DNA of 13,103 nucleotides from Kiritimatiellia bacterium (lineage in GTDB: Bacteria; Verrucomicrobiota; Kiritimatiellia; RFP12; UBA1067). Made by a program: the position numbers and the translations under genes. Where the stretch lies: positions 1-13,103 of the forward strand of contig JAEDMC010000071.1 of NCBI GenBank assembly GCA_016303225.1. Direction: 5' to 3'. Below the pieces are notes generated by a model, which was given only the letters and a program-made list of their open reading frames with translations, had not been told where the DNA came from and ran no database searches. Each line of letters starts with the position of its first letter. Position 1 is the first letter of the stretch. Of the stretch, positions 5,978-12,855 are shown in pieces.

Positions 5978-6781
5978 AAAGAACCTTTCCGGGGTCGACG
6001 CCCCGCTCGTGACGCCCAACGTCCCAATGCCCGAGAAATCAATCGCCTTCACCTCATCGAGCGACCCGGCGAGAAACGCCTTCGCCCCGTTCTGCGCCGC
6101 CACCTCGGCGAGCCGCTTCGAATTGGACGAGGTCTTGCTGCCCAGAACGAGGACGCCGACCTCCGACCTCCGACCTGCGCAAAAGCGCTTCACCGCGTCC
6201 TGACGCTCTTTCGTCGCCTGGCAGACCTCGGCCATGGTCTCGACATCATACCGCGTCCTCAGCTCGGCGACTTGTCGCGCCACCTCGTCGGCGTTCATCG
6301 TAGTCTGACTGACCACGCCAATCTTCTGCCCTTTCGAGATTCGCGCCAATTCGCCCGATTCGCGAAGATTCGCGATCTGATGCAGCCACTCGCCACACTC
6401 TCCCGCAATTCCCTTTGCTTCGACATGCTTCGGATCGCCCAAGATGACGACGGGGAGCCCTCGGTCGGAAAACGCCTTCGCGGCCTTATGGACCTTGGCG
6501 ACGAAGGGACACGTCGTGTCGACGACCTTCAGGTGTCGCGCCTTCGCGGTCTCCCGCACAGCCGGGCTCACCCCGTGCGCGGAGAAGACGACGGTCTCGC
6601 CCTCGGGAACGTCTTCGATGCGGTCGACGAACTTGAAGCCGAGGTCCTTAAGCTCGCGGATGACGATTTCGTTGTGGACCAGCTCGTGAAGACACCAGAC
6701 GTCCTTGAGCTTCAGCGCCTTGGCAATCGCGGCATTGACGCCGCCGCACATGCCGTGCGGCTCTAGGACTTCGATCTTCAA
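5282..6781 (-). CDS. ispH-uppS: Fused IspH (HMBPP reductase) and UppS (undecaprenyl diphosphate synthase)
   Basis: One uninterrupted frame of 499 residues joins two complete enzymes. Residues 1 to about 276 are IspH, the [4Fe-4S] enzyme that makes IPP and DMAPP in the final MEP-pathway step. It has cluster ligands Cys12, Cys91 and Cys187, substrate-site His36, His69, His119 and Glu121, and the motifs SKTSSNSKRL and TSGAST. Residues 277-499 are UppS, the cis-prenyltransferase that builds the C55 carrier for peptidoglycan. It has HVAIIMDGNGRW (281-292, catalytic Asp287), FSTENWKRP (331-339) and VIRTSGELRTSNFLLWE (445-461). There is virtually no linker. The start codon is TTG, overlapping the mazG stop by 4 bases, and it aligns exactly with the IspH N-terminus. 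Both domains look active. Sequencing error is unlikely to be the cause, because a frame-preserving join without a stop is needed. Confidence 0.93.
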   Translation of the reverse strand: MKIEVLEPHGMCGGVNAAIAKALKLKDVWCLHELVHNEIVIRELKDLGFKFVDRIEDVPEGETVVFSAHGVSPAVRETAKARHLKVVDTTCPFVAKVHKAAKAFSDRGLPVVILGDPKHVEAKGIAGECGEWLHQIANLRESGELARISKGQKIGVVSQTTMNADEVARQVAELRTRYDVETMAEVCQATKERQDAVKRFCAGRRSEVGVLVLGSKTSSNSKRLAEVAAQNGAKAFLAGSLDEVKAIDFSGIGTLGVTSGASTPERFFMEAVKFLRNVPEHVAIIMDGNGRWATQRGKRRGEGHKAGAKTLGDVLNWCGDRGIKYLTVYAFSTENWKRPQEEVNGLMTLFARMLKSKEKDFMKNRVRFRMIGRRGDLSKKLLDTIVALEKKTAHFERQFLVAISYGGRAEIVDAVNAAIKKGEPLTEETFRNYLYAPDVPDPDLVIRTSGELRTSNFLLWETAYSEYYFTDVLWPDFSEAELDKAIESYAQRHRRKGGV

Positions 6782-7425
6782 ACTCGGGCTTTCTTCTCCG
6801 TCTCAAACTTGCGGAACCGCGTGGCGAAGGCGGCGGTCGCCTGCTCGAGAGCCGCTTCGGAATCGACGCCGGTCGCGGCGATGGACTTGACGACGCGCAA
6901 GAGGAACTCGCCCGGATCGCCTTCGATCGCGACGGGCTTCAGGTCCTCCTCATAGCCGATGCGCTTCGCCTTTTCCATCGTACGGCGCGCCTTCAGGAGC
7001 GCGGGAAGAGTCGGCGGGACGCCGTCAAGCGCGGAGTGCCGCGCCTCCTTCTTGTGCTCCTGCTGCTTGATCTGCTCCCAGTTGCGGAGCACGGTGGCCG
7101 GATCGTCCGCCTTGACGTCGCCGAAGACGTGCGGATGACGATGGACGAGCTTGTCGGCGATGGCATTCGCGACATCGTCGAAGGTGAAGCGCCGCTCCTG
7201 CTCGGCCATCACGGACTGAAACATCACCTGCAGGAGGACGTCGCCGAGTTCCTCGATGTGGTTGGCCTGGTCCTCGGGCCTGTCCATCGCGGCGAGGAGC
7301 TCGTACGTCTCCTCGAGGACGCACGGCTTCAGCGTTTCAAGCGTCTGCACGCGGTCCCATGGACAGCCCGTCTGCGGATCGCGCAGACGGACCATGATCT
7401 CATGAAGTCTTTCGATGCCTGTCAT
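6778..7425 (-). CDS. mazG: MazG-type nucleoside triphosphate pyrophosphohydrolase
   Basis: Hydrolyses (d)NTPs to the monophosphate and PPi, cleaning nucleotide pools. The 215-residue product aligns well with the N-terminal half of E. coli MazG: GCPWDRVQT (20-28), the metal-binding helices LEETYE and EELGDVLLQ with their acidic residues, and RRF.FDDV and HRHPHVF downstream. The C-terminal half is about 45 residues shorter than in E. coli. It keeps the final helix (ALEQATAAFATRFRKFE) but lacks the acidic metal-binding helices of the second MazG domain. The ATG overlaps the stop of a 36-residue ORF by one base (TAATG), and the stop overlaps the ispH TTG by 4 bases. The tight spacing points to one operon. 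Activity should reside in the N-terminal domain. Confidence 0.92.
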   Translation of the reverse strand: MTGIERLHEIMVRLRDPQTGCPWDRVQTLETLKPCVLEETYELLAAMDRPEDQANHIEELGDVLLQVMFQSVMAEQERRFTFDDVANAIADKLVHRHPHVFGDVKADDPATVLRNWEQIKQQEHKKEARHSALDGVPPTLPALLKARRTMEKAKRIGYEEDLKPVAIEGDPGEFLLRVVKSIAATGVDSEAALEQATAAFATRFRKFETEKKARV

Positions 7426-7535
7426 TAGATTCTCAACGCTTCCAGAAGTTTCTTCGCCGTCTTGCCGGAGAGCTCGTCGAGAACCACGTTCGCGACGGCA
7501 AAGTCGAAGTCGACGATGACCCCCCTGCCCGCCAC
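7425..7535 (-). CDS. Small hypothetical protein between pfp and mazG (36 aa)
   Basis: Unrecognised. The 110 bases between pfp and mazG hold one frame with protein-like composition. It has a hydrophobic strand-like start (GVIVDFDFAVANVVLDEL) and an amphipathic Lys/Leu-rich end (KTAKKLLEALRI), with no membrane segment or motif. Its TAA overlaps the mazG ATG by one base, the usual sign of translational coupling. The only start in frame is a GTG at 7535, 5 bases after the pfp stop. TAAGG precedes it, but too close for an ideal ribosome binding site. It could be a real small protein, a coupling peptide for mazG, or a remnant of a longer gene. Confidence 0.42.
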   Translation of the reverse strand: MAGRGVIVDFDFAVANVVLDELSGKTAKKLLEALRI

Positions 7536-7539
7536 GACC

Positions 7540-8775
7540 TTACTTGACCGTGCGTTTCTTGCGCGGATTGGGCTGGCCGATCTCGGACAGCATCTTGCGG
7601 AAGGAGCCCTTGCGGACGTTGAACGGCTTGCCGCCCTTGATGCGCGAGAACTCGCACGCGCGGATCTTCGCCGCGGCGTTCTCGTCCGGTCCGACGACGC
7701 CCGACTCGCCGTTGAGGGCGCACTCGACCGCCTTGCGGGCGCACTTCTCGATGAGCTTCAGGTCCTTCTTGTTCGGCGCCGCCGCACGGGCAAAGTAGCC
7801 GCTCTTGAACACCTGGACCTTCTCGGCCTTGAGGAGCTCTCCGAAGCGCTTGCCGACGTACTGGCCGACGTTGACCTTATCGAGCCGCGGATGGCCGAAC
7901 GCGTCCACCGGGACGTCCTCGCCACGACGCTTCATCTCGGCGATGATGTCCTTGACGCCCGCGCCCTCGCTGACGAAGATGTTGACCGAATCCCACTTGT
8001 CCATGATCGCCAGGAGACGCTTGGCCTCGGCCTTGAAGTCGATCTTTGACTCCGGCACATAGACCGCATGGACGTCCTGACGCTCAAGCGTGAGGTTAAA
8101 CTCAGGCAGGAATTTGAGACGCTGCTTGAGCATCTTGCGGTAGTACTGGGCCGTCTTGTAGGTGAGCCAGCCGCAGTTGCGGCCCATGACCTCGTGAATC
8201 GTGAGGGCACGCGGATTCGCGCTGTTCTCCTTGACGACATTGATGAAGAACTTCGCGCCCTCCTCGGCGGCCGTCCACGCGCCGAGCGACTGCTTGATCG
8301 GATAGACGTCGTTGTCGATCGTCTTCGGCAGGCCGACGACGATCAGCGGATAGTTGTTCTTCGCGAGATACGCCGCGAGATCGGCCGCCGTCGTGTTCGT
8401 GTCATCGCCGCCGATCGTGTGGAGCACGTCCACACCGTCCTTGACGAGCTGGTCGGCCGCAACCTTCAGCGGATCCTCGCCTTCCTTCACCAGGCCGCGC
8501 TTCACGCAGTCCTTCACATTCGTCAGCTTCACGCGGCTGTTGCCGATCGGCGAACCGCCGTGCTTCGTCAGGATGAGCGCCTGCTTGCGGACCACGTCCG
8601 TCACCGGAATCGAATCGCCCTTCAGAAGGCCCATGTAGCCGTTCACGTAGCCGATCATCTCCGTCTTCGGGGACTTCTTGGTGTACTCGTCAATCAGGAA
8701 CCCGATCGAGGAGCTCAAGCACGGAGCCAAACCGCCCGCTGTCAGAAACGCAACCTTCTTCACTTCTTTAGCCAT
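7540..8775 (-). CDS. pfp: Pyrophosphate-dependent 6-phosphofructokinase
   Basis: Interconverts fructose 6-phosphate and fructose 1,6-bisphosphate using PPi instead of ATP. The 411-residue protein shows the PPi signature of the PFK superfamily: GGDD at 122-125, where ATP enzymes have GGDG, and PKTIDND at 150-156 around the catalytic Asp. MGRNCGW (197-203) contacts the sugar phosphate. The N-terminal loop reads GGLAPCLSS rather than the more common GGxxPGxN, as in one known bacterial subgroup. The C-terminus ends in a basic tail (RKKRTVK). AGAGAGAAG precedes the ATG as a purine-rich ribosome binding site. It lies 51 bases after ribH and probably shares its promoter. The reaction is reversible, so it can serve glycolysis or gluconeogenesis. 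Confidence 0.93.
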   Translation of the reverse strand: MAKEVKKVAFLTAGGLAPCLSSSIGFLIDEYTKKSPKTEMIGYVNGYMGLLKGDSIPVTDVVRKQALILTKHGGSPIGNSRVKLTNVKDCVKRGLVKEGEDPLKVAADQLVKDGVDVLHTIGGDDTNTTAADLAAYLAKNNYPLIVVGLPKTIDNDVYPIKQSLGAWTAAEEGAKFFINVVKENSANPRALTIHEVMGRNCGWLTYKTAQYYRKMLKQRLKFLPEFNLTLERQDVHAVYVPESKIDFKAEAKRLLAIMDKWDSVNIFVSEGAGVKDIIAEMKRRGEDVPVDAFGHPRLDKVNVGQYVGKRFGELLKAEKVQVFKSGYFARAAAPNKKDLKLIEKCARKAVECALNGESGVVGPDENAAAKIRACEFSRIKGGKPFNVRKGSFRKMLSEIGQPNPRKKRTVK

Positions 8776-8826
8776 TTTCTTCTCTCTTTCTTCTTTCGAA
8801 TCGACAATTACAACTTCAAACTACAA

Positions 8827-9285
8827 CTACATCTGCTTCAGCAGGTTGGCCATCTCAATCGCCGACTGCATCGCCGCAAATCCCTTGTTGCCCTGCTTCG
8901 TACCGCAGCGCTCGATCGCCTGCTCAAGGTTCTCGGCCGAGACGACACCGTCGAGGACCGGAACGCCCGCTTCCAGCGAAATCTGGTTGAACGCACGCGC
9001 GGTCGTCTCGTTGATGAGGTCCGCATGCGCCGTCGCGCCCTGCACAACCGCGCCCAGTGCGACAATAGCGTCAACGCCCTTCTTCGCCAGCTTCTGCGCC
9101 GCCAGCGGAATTTCATAAGCGCCGGGAACGCGCACCAAAACAAGATTCTTCTCATCTCCGCCAAGACGGACAAAGGCATCCGCCGCGCCCTTCACCAACT
9201 GTTCGGTCAGGAAGCTGTTGAAACGACTGACGACAATGCCAACCTTCAGCCCCTTCGCCTCCAGTGTTCCAATGATCTCTTTCAT
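8827..9285 (-). CDS. ribH: 6,7-dimethyl-8-ribityllumazine synthase
   Basis: Catalyses the penultimate step of riboflavin synthesis, joining 5-amino-6-ribitylaminouracil with 3,4-dihydroxybutanone 4-phosphate. The product has 152 residues, like typical family members that form icosahedral or pentameric shells. Visible features are VVSRFNSF (18-25), RVPGAYEIPLAAQ (52-64), GAVVQGATAHADLI with catalytic-type His87, and TKQGNKG (129-135). The longer frame would use a TTG at 9315; the ATG at 9285 is preceded by AGAAGGA at good spacing and matches the family N-terminus, so it is preferred. A strong promoter lies upstream. The 5' leader of about 30 bases is too short for an FMN riboswitch. No other riboflavin genes accompany it. 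Confidence 0.95.
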   Translation of the reverse strand: MKEIIGTLEAKGLKVGIVVSRFNSFLTEQLVKGAADAFVRLGGDEKNLVLVRVPGAYEIPLAAQKLAKKGVDAIVALGAVVQGATAHADLINETTARAFNQISLEAGVPVLDGVVSAENLEQAIERCGTKQGNKGFAAMQSAIEMANLLKQM

Positions 9286-9321
9286 CCGCAATCCTTCTGT
9301 ATTTTGAAAAGACAAGGCGAA

Positions 9322-9350
9322 ATTATATCAATTATTTGAAAAATTGTCTA
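9322..9350 (-). promoter_or_regulatory. Promoter of ribH and downstream genes
   Basis: A -35 box TAGACA (9350-9345, 5 of 6) and a perfect -10 TATAAT (9327-9322) are separated by exactly 17 A+T-rich bases. The -35 box overlaps the last codons of pdxY. The predicted start near 9315 gives a leader of about 30 bases. It probably drives ribH-pfp-(small ORF)-mazG-ispH-uppS. Confidence 0.82.
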
Positions 9351-10169
9351 CTGCAGGGCAGAGGCCAACGAGAAAATCGCTTTTTCAAAGCTCACGCCGT
9401 ACCAATGATCTCGATCGGTTGCAGTAATGGCCTCGCAAACAATGTCGGCCGCCAGCGCCGCCGCTTCAAGCGCGGATTTGCCGCGGAGAATCGCGCCTGC
9501 GAAGACCGAAGCGAAGACATCGCCAGTGCCGTGGAACATGCACGGAATACGCTGATTGAAGTCATATTCAACCGTCTTTCCGTCCGAAACCGCCGAGCCA
9601 AGCTCGTTCTCATTGAAGGAGACGCCTGTCAAAACCACGGTTTTCGCGCCGATTGCGTGAAGCTTGGCAATCAGCGACTCAATTTCGGTCTGCGTGTATC
9701 TGGAGAGCTTCGGTTCCTGTCCAACGAGAAGCGCCGCCTCCGTGAGGTTCGGCAGGAGATAATCCGCCCCGTTGCAAAGCCGCGCCATCTTTGTCGGGAA
9801 GTCCGCGGCAAAGCCCCTGTAGAGGACACCGTTGTCGGCCATCGCCGGATCGACAATGCGCACGGCGTCCGGCTTCGCACAGCTCTTGAAGATCGAAAGA
9901 ATCGGATCGATGTGCGATTCGCACACGTATCCGGTGTAGAAGGCCTCAAACTTGATGTCCTGTTCGACCCACTTCGCCTCAACCTTGGGAAGTTCTGCCG
10001 TGAGATCGCAGAAGCTCCAGCCCTTGAAACCCGCAGCCGTATGATTGGAAAGCAGCGCCGGCGGAAGAATTGCGCATTCCACTCCGCAGGCGCTAATAAG
10101 CGGCAGCGCGACCGTCGTCGAACACTGCCCGACACACGAGATGTCCTGAATCGTCAGCAACCTTTTCAT
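9348..10169 (-). CDS. pdxY: Pyridoxal/pyridoxamine kinase, ribokinase superfamily
   Basis: Phosphorylates the 5'-hydroxyl of vitamin B6 vitamers in the salvage route to pyridoxal phosphate. The 273-residue product follows the PdxK/PdxY pattern: N-terminal SCVGQCSTTVALPLISACGV (11-30), DPAMADNG (107-114), LLPNLTEAALL (138-148), and the ATP-site anion hole HGTGDVFAS (213-221) with catalytic Asp217. PdxY is preferred over hydroxymethylpyrimidine kinase (ThiD) because of the DPAMADNG and PNLTEA motifs. Exact substrate preference (pyridoxal versus pyridoxamine) is not readable. There is no Shine-Dalgarno: the ATG follows GCAACCTT, and a perfect TATAAT lies 10 bases upstream, so the transcript may be leaderless. 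It follows the phosphoribosyltransferase after 23 bases. Confidence 0.9.
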   Translation of the reverse strand: MKRLLTIQDISCVGQCSTTVALPLISACGVECAILPPALLSNHTAAGFKGWSFCDLTAELPKVEAKWVEQDIKFEAFYTGYVCESHIDPILSIFKSCAKPDAVRIVDPAMADNGVLYRGFAADFPTKMARLCNGADYLLPNLTEAALLVGQEPKLSRYTQTEIESLIAKLHAIGAKTVVLTGVSFNENELGSAVSDGKTVEYDFNQRIPCMFHGTGDVFASVFAGAILRGKSALEAAALAADIVCEAITATDRDHWYGVSFEKAIFSLASALQ

Positions 10170-10179
10170 AAGGTTGCAT

Positions 10180-10185
10180 ATTATA
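10180..10185 (-). promoter_or_regulatory. Candidate -10 box of a near-leaderless pdxY transcript
   Basis: A perfect TATAAT lies 10 bases before the pdxY ATG, with no good -35 hexamer at 16-18 bases. If used, the transcript would begin about 4 bases before the start codon, consistent with the absence of a Shine-Dalgarno. Chance occurrence is possible. Confidence 0.4.
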
Positions 10186-10192
10186 CACTTTT

Positions 10193-10729
10193 TCAGCCGA
10201 GGAGGTCTGCCAAAAGCGGGTCTTTCGTCCGAATCTCGTCCCTTGTAAGTCCCTCGATCTCGTGCGGGAAGACGATCCAGTCAAGGCCGACGTCCTTCAC
10301 GTAGTAATCGGGCTTCAGGGACGTGATGTTCTTCTGAGGCTTCCAGTAAACGCAAGCCATCCGCATTTCAGCGCCTGTCGCCTCGACGCGCTGCTTGACT
10401 GCGGCCGCAGTCTTGCCCGTGTCGAACACGTCGTCGACCACCAGGACCTTGTCGCCTTTGCGGAGCATGCCGAAGATGATGTCCCCGTGCGTGAACGCCA
10501 CAACACCGTGGTTCTCCCCGATGCCGTCGTAACTCGCACATTTGAGCGGAATGTGCTTCACCGGCCAGCCCGAGACCTTGAAGTACTCGTGCAGCGCGAT
10601 GCCGACCGGCGCGCCGCCACGCCAGAGGGCGATCAGGATGTCCGGCTGCCAGCCGGACGCCTTCACCGCAGCGGCGAGCCGCCAGGAATCGCGCAGATAG
10701 TCATCCGCCGAAAGGTAGTGTTTTTCCAT
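10193..10729 (-). CDS. Purine-type phosphoribosyltransferase
   Basis: Type I phosphoribosyltransferase of 178 residues, expected to transfer phosphoribosyl from PRPP to a purine base, or possibly to act as a regulator. The PRPP-binding loop is clear at 95-107 (VLVVDDVFDTGKT), and WRGG (37-40) marks the PPi loop. The C-terminal part (PDYYVKDVGLDWIVFPHE) resembles the base-binding hood of xanthine/hypoxanthine-type enzymes. It could be a hypoxanthine, guanine or xanthine phosphoribosyltransferase; the base cannot be assigned by eye, so no gene symbol is given. It lies 32 bases after folE with only a weak ribosome binding site, in a neighbourhood that also holds IMP cyclohydrolase and GTP cyclohydrolase, both purine-linked. 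Confidence 0.85.
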   Translation of the reverse strand: MEKHYLSADDYLRDSWRLAAAVKASGWQPDILIALWRGGAPVGIALHEYFKVSGWPVKHIPLKCASYDGIGENHGVVAFTHGDIIFGMLRKGDKVLVVDDVFDTGKTAAAVKQRVEATGAEMRMACVYWKPQKNITSLKPDYYVKDVGLDWIVFPHEIEGLTRDEIRTKDPLLADLLG

Positions 10730-10761
10730 CGTCCGTCGGCATCCTCTTCATATGGTTTCGC

Positions 10762-11325
10762 CTACTTGATGAGCGAAAGGAACTCCTGACGTACCCGCTC
10801 GTCAGACCTGAACGACCCGAGCACGGCCGAAGTGACCATCTCGCTGTTCTGCTTCGCGACCCCGCGCATCATCATGCAGAGGTGCTTCGCCCGGATGACG
10901 ACGCCGACGCCCTCCGCCTTCGTCTCGGCCATGATCGCGTTCGCGATCTCCTCGGTCATCCGCTCCTGGATCTGCAGCCGCCGCGCGAACATGTCCACGA
11001 TGCGCGCCAGCTTCGAGACGCCCAACACCTTGCCCTTCGAAATGTAGCCGATCGCGCACTTGCCGAAGAACGGCAGCATGTGGTGCTCGCACAGCGAATA
11101 AAGTTCGATGTCCTTCAGGATCACCATGTGGTTCGTGCCGGACTTGAAATACGCGCCGTTCACCACCGCCTTCATCTTCTGCCGGTAACCCCGCGTCAGA
11201 TAGGCGAGCGACTTCGCCACCCGCACGGGGGTCTTCTTCAGGCCCTCGCGCTCGGGATCCTCCCCGAGCTCGATCAGCAATTCCCTCACCAGCCCCGCAA
11301 TCTTCTTCTCGTTCGGCTCTTTCAT
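10762..11325 (-). CDS. folE: GTP cyclohydrolase I
   Basis: Converts GTP to 7,8-dihydroneopterin triphosphate, the entry step to folate (and to queuosine in many bacteria). The 187-residue product has the zinc ligands Cys79 and His82 in CEHHMLPF and Cys150 in HLCMMMRG. Other family signatures are KTPVRVA (31-37), VLGVSKLARIVD (100-111) and RRLQIQERMTEEIA (116-129). Length and motifs fit a normal type IA enzyme. It lies 34 bases after the acyl ligase stop; the gap holds a hairpin-forming inverted repeat. GAG lies just before the ATG, so there is no strong Shine-Dalgarno. The downstream phosphoribosyltransferase is probably cotranscribed. Confidence 0.96.
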   Translation of the reverse strand: MKEPNEKKIAGLVRELLIELGEDPEREGLKKTPVRVAKSLAYLTRGYRQKMKAVVNGAYFKSGTNHMVILKDIELYSLCEHHMLPFFGKCAIGYISKGKVLGVSKLARIVDMFARRLQIQERMTEEIANAIMAETKAEGVGVVIRAKHLCMMMRGVAKQNSEMVTSAVLGSFRSDERVRQEFLSLIK

Positions 11326-11331
11326 ACTCGA

Positions 11332-11364
11332 TTTAACCTAAATTCGGCCGCGTCTAGGTTTAAA
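11332..11364 (-). repeat. Inverted repeat between the acyl ligase and folE
   Basis: TTTAACCTA (11332-11340) faces TAGGTTTAAA (11355-11364): nine pairs with one bulged base, around a 14-base loop containing CGGCCG. It spans the acyl ligase stop codon and the folE leader. No U tract follows, so it is more likely an mRNA-processing or folding element, or chance, than a terminator. Confidence 0.4.
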
Positions 11365-12847
11365 CTTTAATCTTTCCTGAAGTTGTTCTTGGGAACGGCT
11401 CCTTGCGAATAACGACCGTCTTGATGCGCTTGTAGACCGGCAAGGTCAGGTTGAGCTCGCCGATCGCCTTGTGGACGAATTCCTCGGACATCGACGGATA
11501 CACCTCGGCCTTGATGTCGCGCGTCTCGCCCTCGCCGCTCACGACGGCCTCGCGGACGCCCGGGAGCGTCAGAAGCTTCTCCTCCAGTTCCTCCGGCGCG
11601 ATCTTCTTGCCGGACGAGAGGATGATCGTCCGGGACTTCCGACCCGTGATCCAGACATAGCCGTCCGCGTCAATCGAGCCGATGTCGCCGGTATGATACC
11701 AGCCGTCCACGTCGATGACCTGCGCCGTCTTCTCCGGCTGCTTGTAGTAGCCCTTCATGACGCACGGCCCCTTGATGAGCAGTTCGCCTTCCGGCGAAAC
11801 CTTGGTCTCAACGTCCCTCGCCTCGGAGACATGCCCCTGTGCGCCGACGTGCGGATCGCGGTCAATCGGCGTGATCGAATAGGCCGCACAGGTCTCGGTG
11901 AGACCGTACCCCGTCACCGTCTTGACCCCAAGCGCCGTCAGATGCTCGTACGTGCGCCGCGGCAACGCCGCGCCGCCGATGAGAATCCAGTCGATCGGCT
12001 GCCCGAGCGCCGCCTCGGCCGACTTGCCCTTCTGCTGGATCTTCTGACCGAGAATCTCCGCCAAGGCCGGAACCAAGAACGCGTAATTGACGCGGAAGCG
12101 CTCGAACGCGTCGTAGATACGCCTGAAATCGGGGCACACGCCCAGCGCCACGCCCTTCGACAGCATGAGATACGTGACGCACACGCCGAAGATGTGGTGC
12201 AGCGGCAAAAGCATCAGCGAACGATCGCCGGGCTTCATCGGCAGGCAGGCGCCCGCCCATTCGCAGAAGGTCTCCAGCGCCTTGACCGTCAGCTCCGCGC
12301 CGCGCGGCGTCGAAGTCGTCCCCGACGTAAAGACGATCATCGAAGTCTGAGGCTCACCCGTCGAGTCCTCGTCCAGCTCGAGATGATCCTGCTGCCAGAC
12401 GCTGTCCTTGAGGCCGAAGGCTCCGCGCAGCTTGTCCAGGAACCGTTCCGTCTTGATGGTGCCGAAACCGGCGACGACGAGCCCCGGGACCATCTTCCCC
12501 GCCTCGTGCGCCTTGTCCTCGTGGAGCGAGGAATGAATCAGCGCCACCGCACCCGTAAAGCGCATCCGCTCGGCGATCTCCACCGCCGTCAGGTTTATGT
12601 CGACCGGAATCGCCACCGCGCCCGAAAAGAGGCACGCCGCGTGCGCGACCATCCACTCATAAGAATTTTCGCCCAAAAGGCCGAACTTGGCCCCGGGCGC
12701 GTAGGTGCGGATGAGATGGACGACGATGTCGATGTCGTCCGTAAACTGCTTCCAGGTGATCGGGAGCGCCAAGTCTCCGCTCGTCACCAGGAAAGCGGCC
12801 GAGAACGGCCGCTCCTCCCGCATCTTCTTGAATGCCTCGAATAACAT
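11360..12847 (-). CDS. AMP-forming acyl-CoA/acyl-ACP ligase
   Basis: ANL-superfamily adenylating enzyme that activates a carboxylic acid, probably a fatty acid, as acyl-AMP and then as a thioester. The 495-residue product has the core motifs in order: the P-loop TSGTTSTPRG (174-183), LPLHHIFG (214-221), GYGLTE (313-318), YHTGD (384-388), GRKSRTIILSSGKKIAPEELE (402-422) and PRTTSGK with catalytic Lys492. The P-loop is slightly unusual: Ser and Arg replace the common Gly and Lys of TSGTTGxPKG. It has no membrane segment. The ATG at 12847 is preferred; a TTG at 12859 that overlaps the upstream TGA is also possible, and neither has a clear Shine-Dalgarno. The acyl acceptor (CoA or ACP) and chain length cannot be assigned. 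Confidence 0.88.
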   Translation of the reverse strand: MLFEAFKKMREERPFSAAFLVTSGDLALPITWKQFTDDIDIVVHLIRTYAPGAKFGLLGENSYEWMVAHAACLFSGAVAIPVDINLTAVEIAERMRFTGAVALIHSSLHEDKAHEAGKMVPGLVVAGFGTIKTERFLDKLRGAFGLKDSVWQQDHLELDEDSTGEPQTSMIVFTSGTTSTPRGAELTVKALETFCEWAGACLPMKPGDRSLMLLPLHHIFGVCVTYLMLSKGVALGVCPDFRRIYDAFERFRVNYAFLVPALAEILGQKIQQKGKSAEAALGQPIDWILIGGAALPRRTYEHLTALGVKTVTGYGLTETCAAYSITPIDRDPHVGAQGHVSEARDVETKVSPEGELLIKGPCVMKGYYKQPEKTAQVIDVDGWYHTGDIGSIDADGYVWITGRKSRTIILSSGKKIAPEELEEKLLTLPGVREAVVSGEGETRDIKAEVYPSMSEEFVHKAIGELNLTLPVYKRIKTVVIRKEPFPRTTSGKIKV

Positions 12848-12855
12848 GCAGTTGG

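Noticed and set aside
5231..6766. 511-residue plus-strand ORF
   Set aside because: It lies antisense to ispH-uppS, has Arg/Leu/Asp-rich low-complexity composition and no motifs. It is a shadow produced by high G+C codon bias.
8068..9339. 423-residue plus-strand ORF across pfp and ribH
   Set aside because: It is antisense to two well-defined genes and has the same repetitive Arg/Val/Leu composition. No domain is recognisable.
9286..9350. FMN riboswitch before ribH
   Set aside because: The predicted leader is only about 30 bases, with no conserved RFN-like helices.
11471..12844. 457-residue plus-strand ORF
   Set aside because: It mirrors the acyl ligase on the opposite strand, with Arg/Asp/Leu-rich translation and no motifs.
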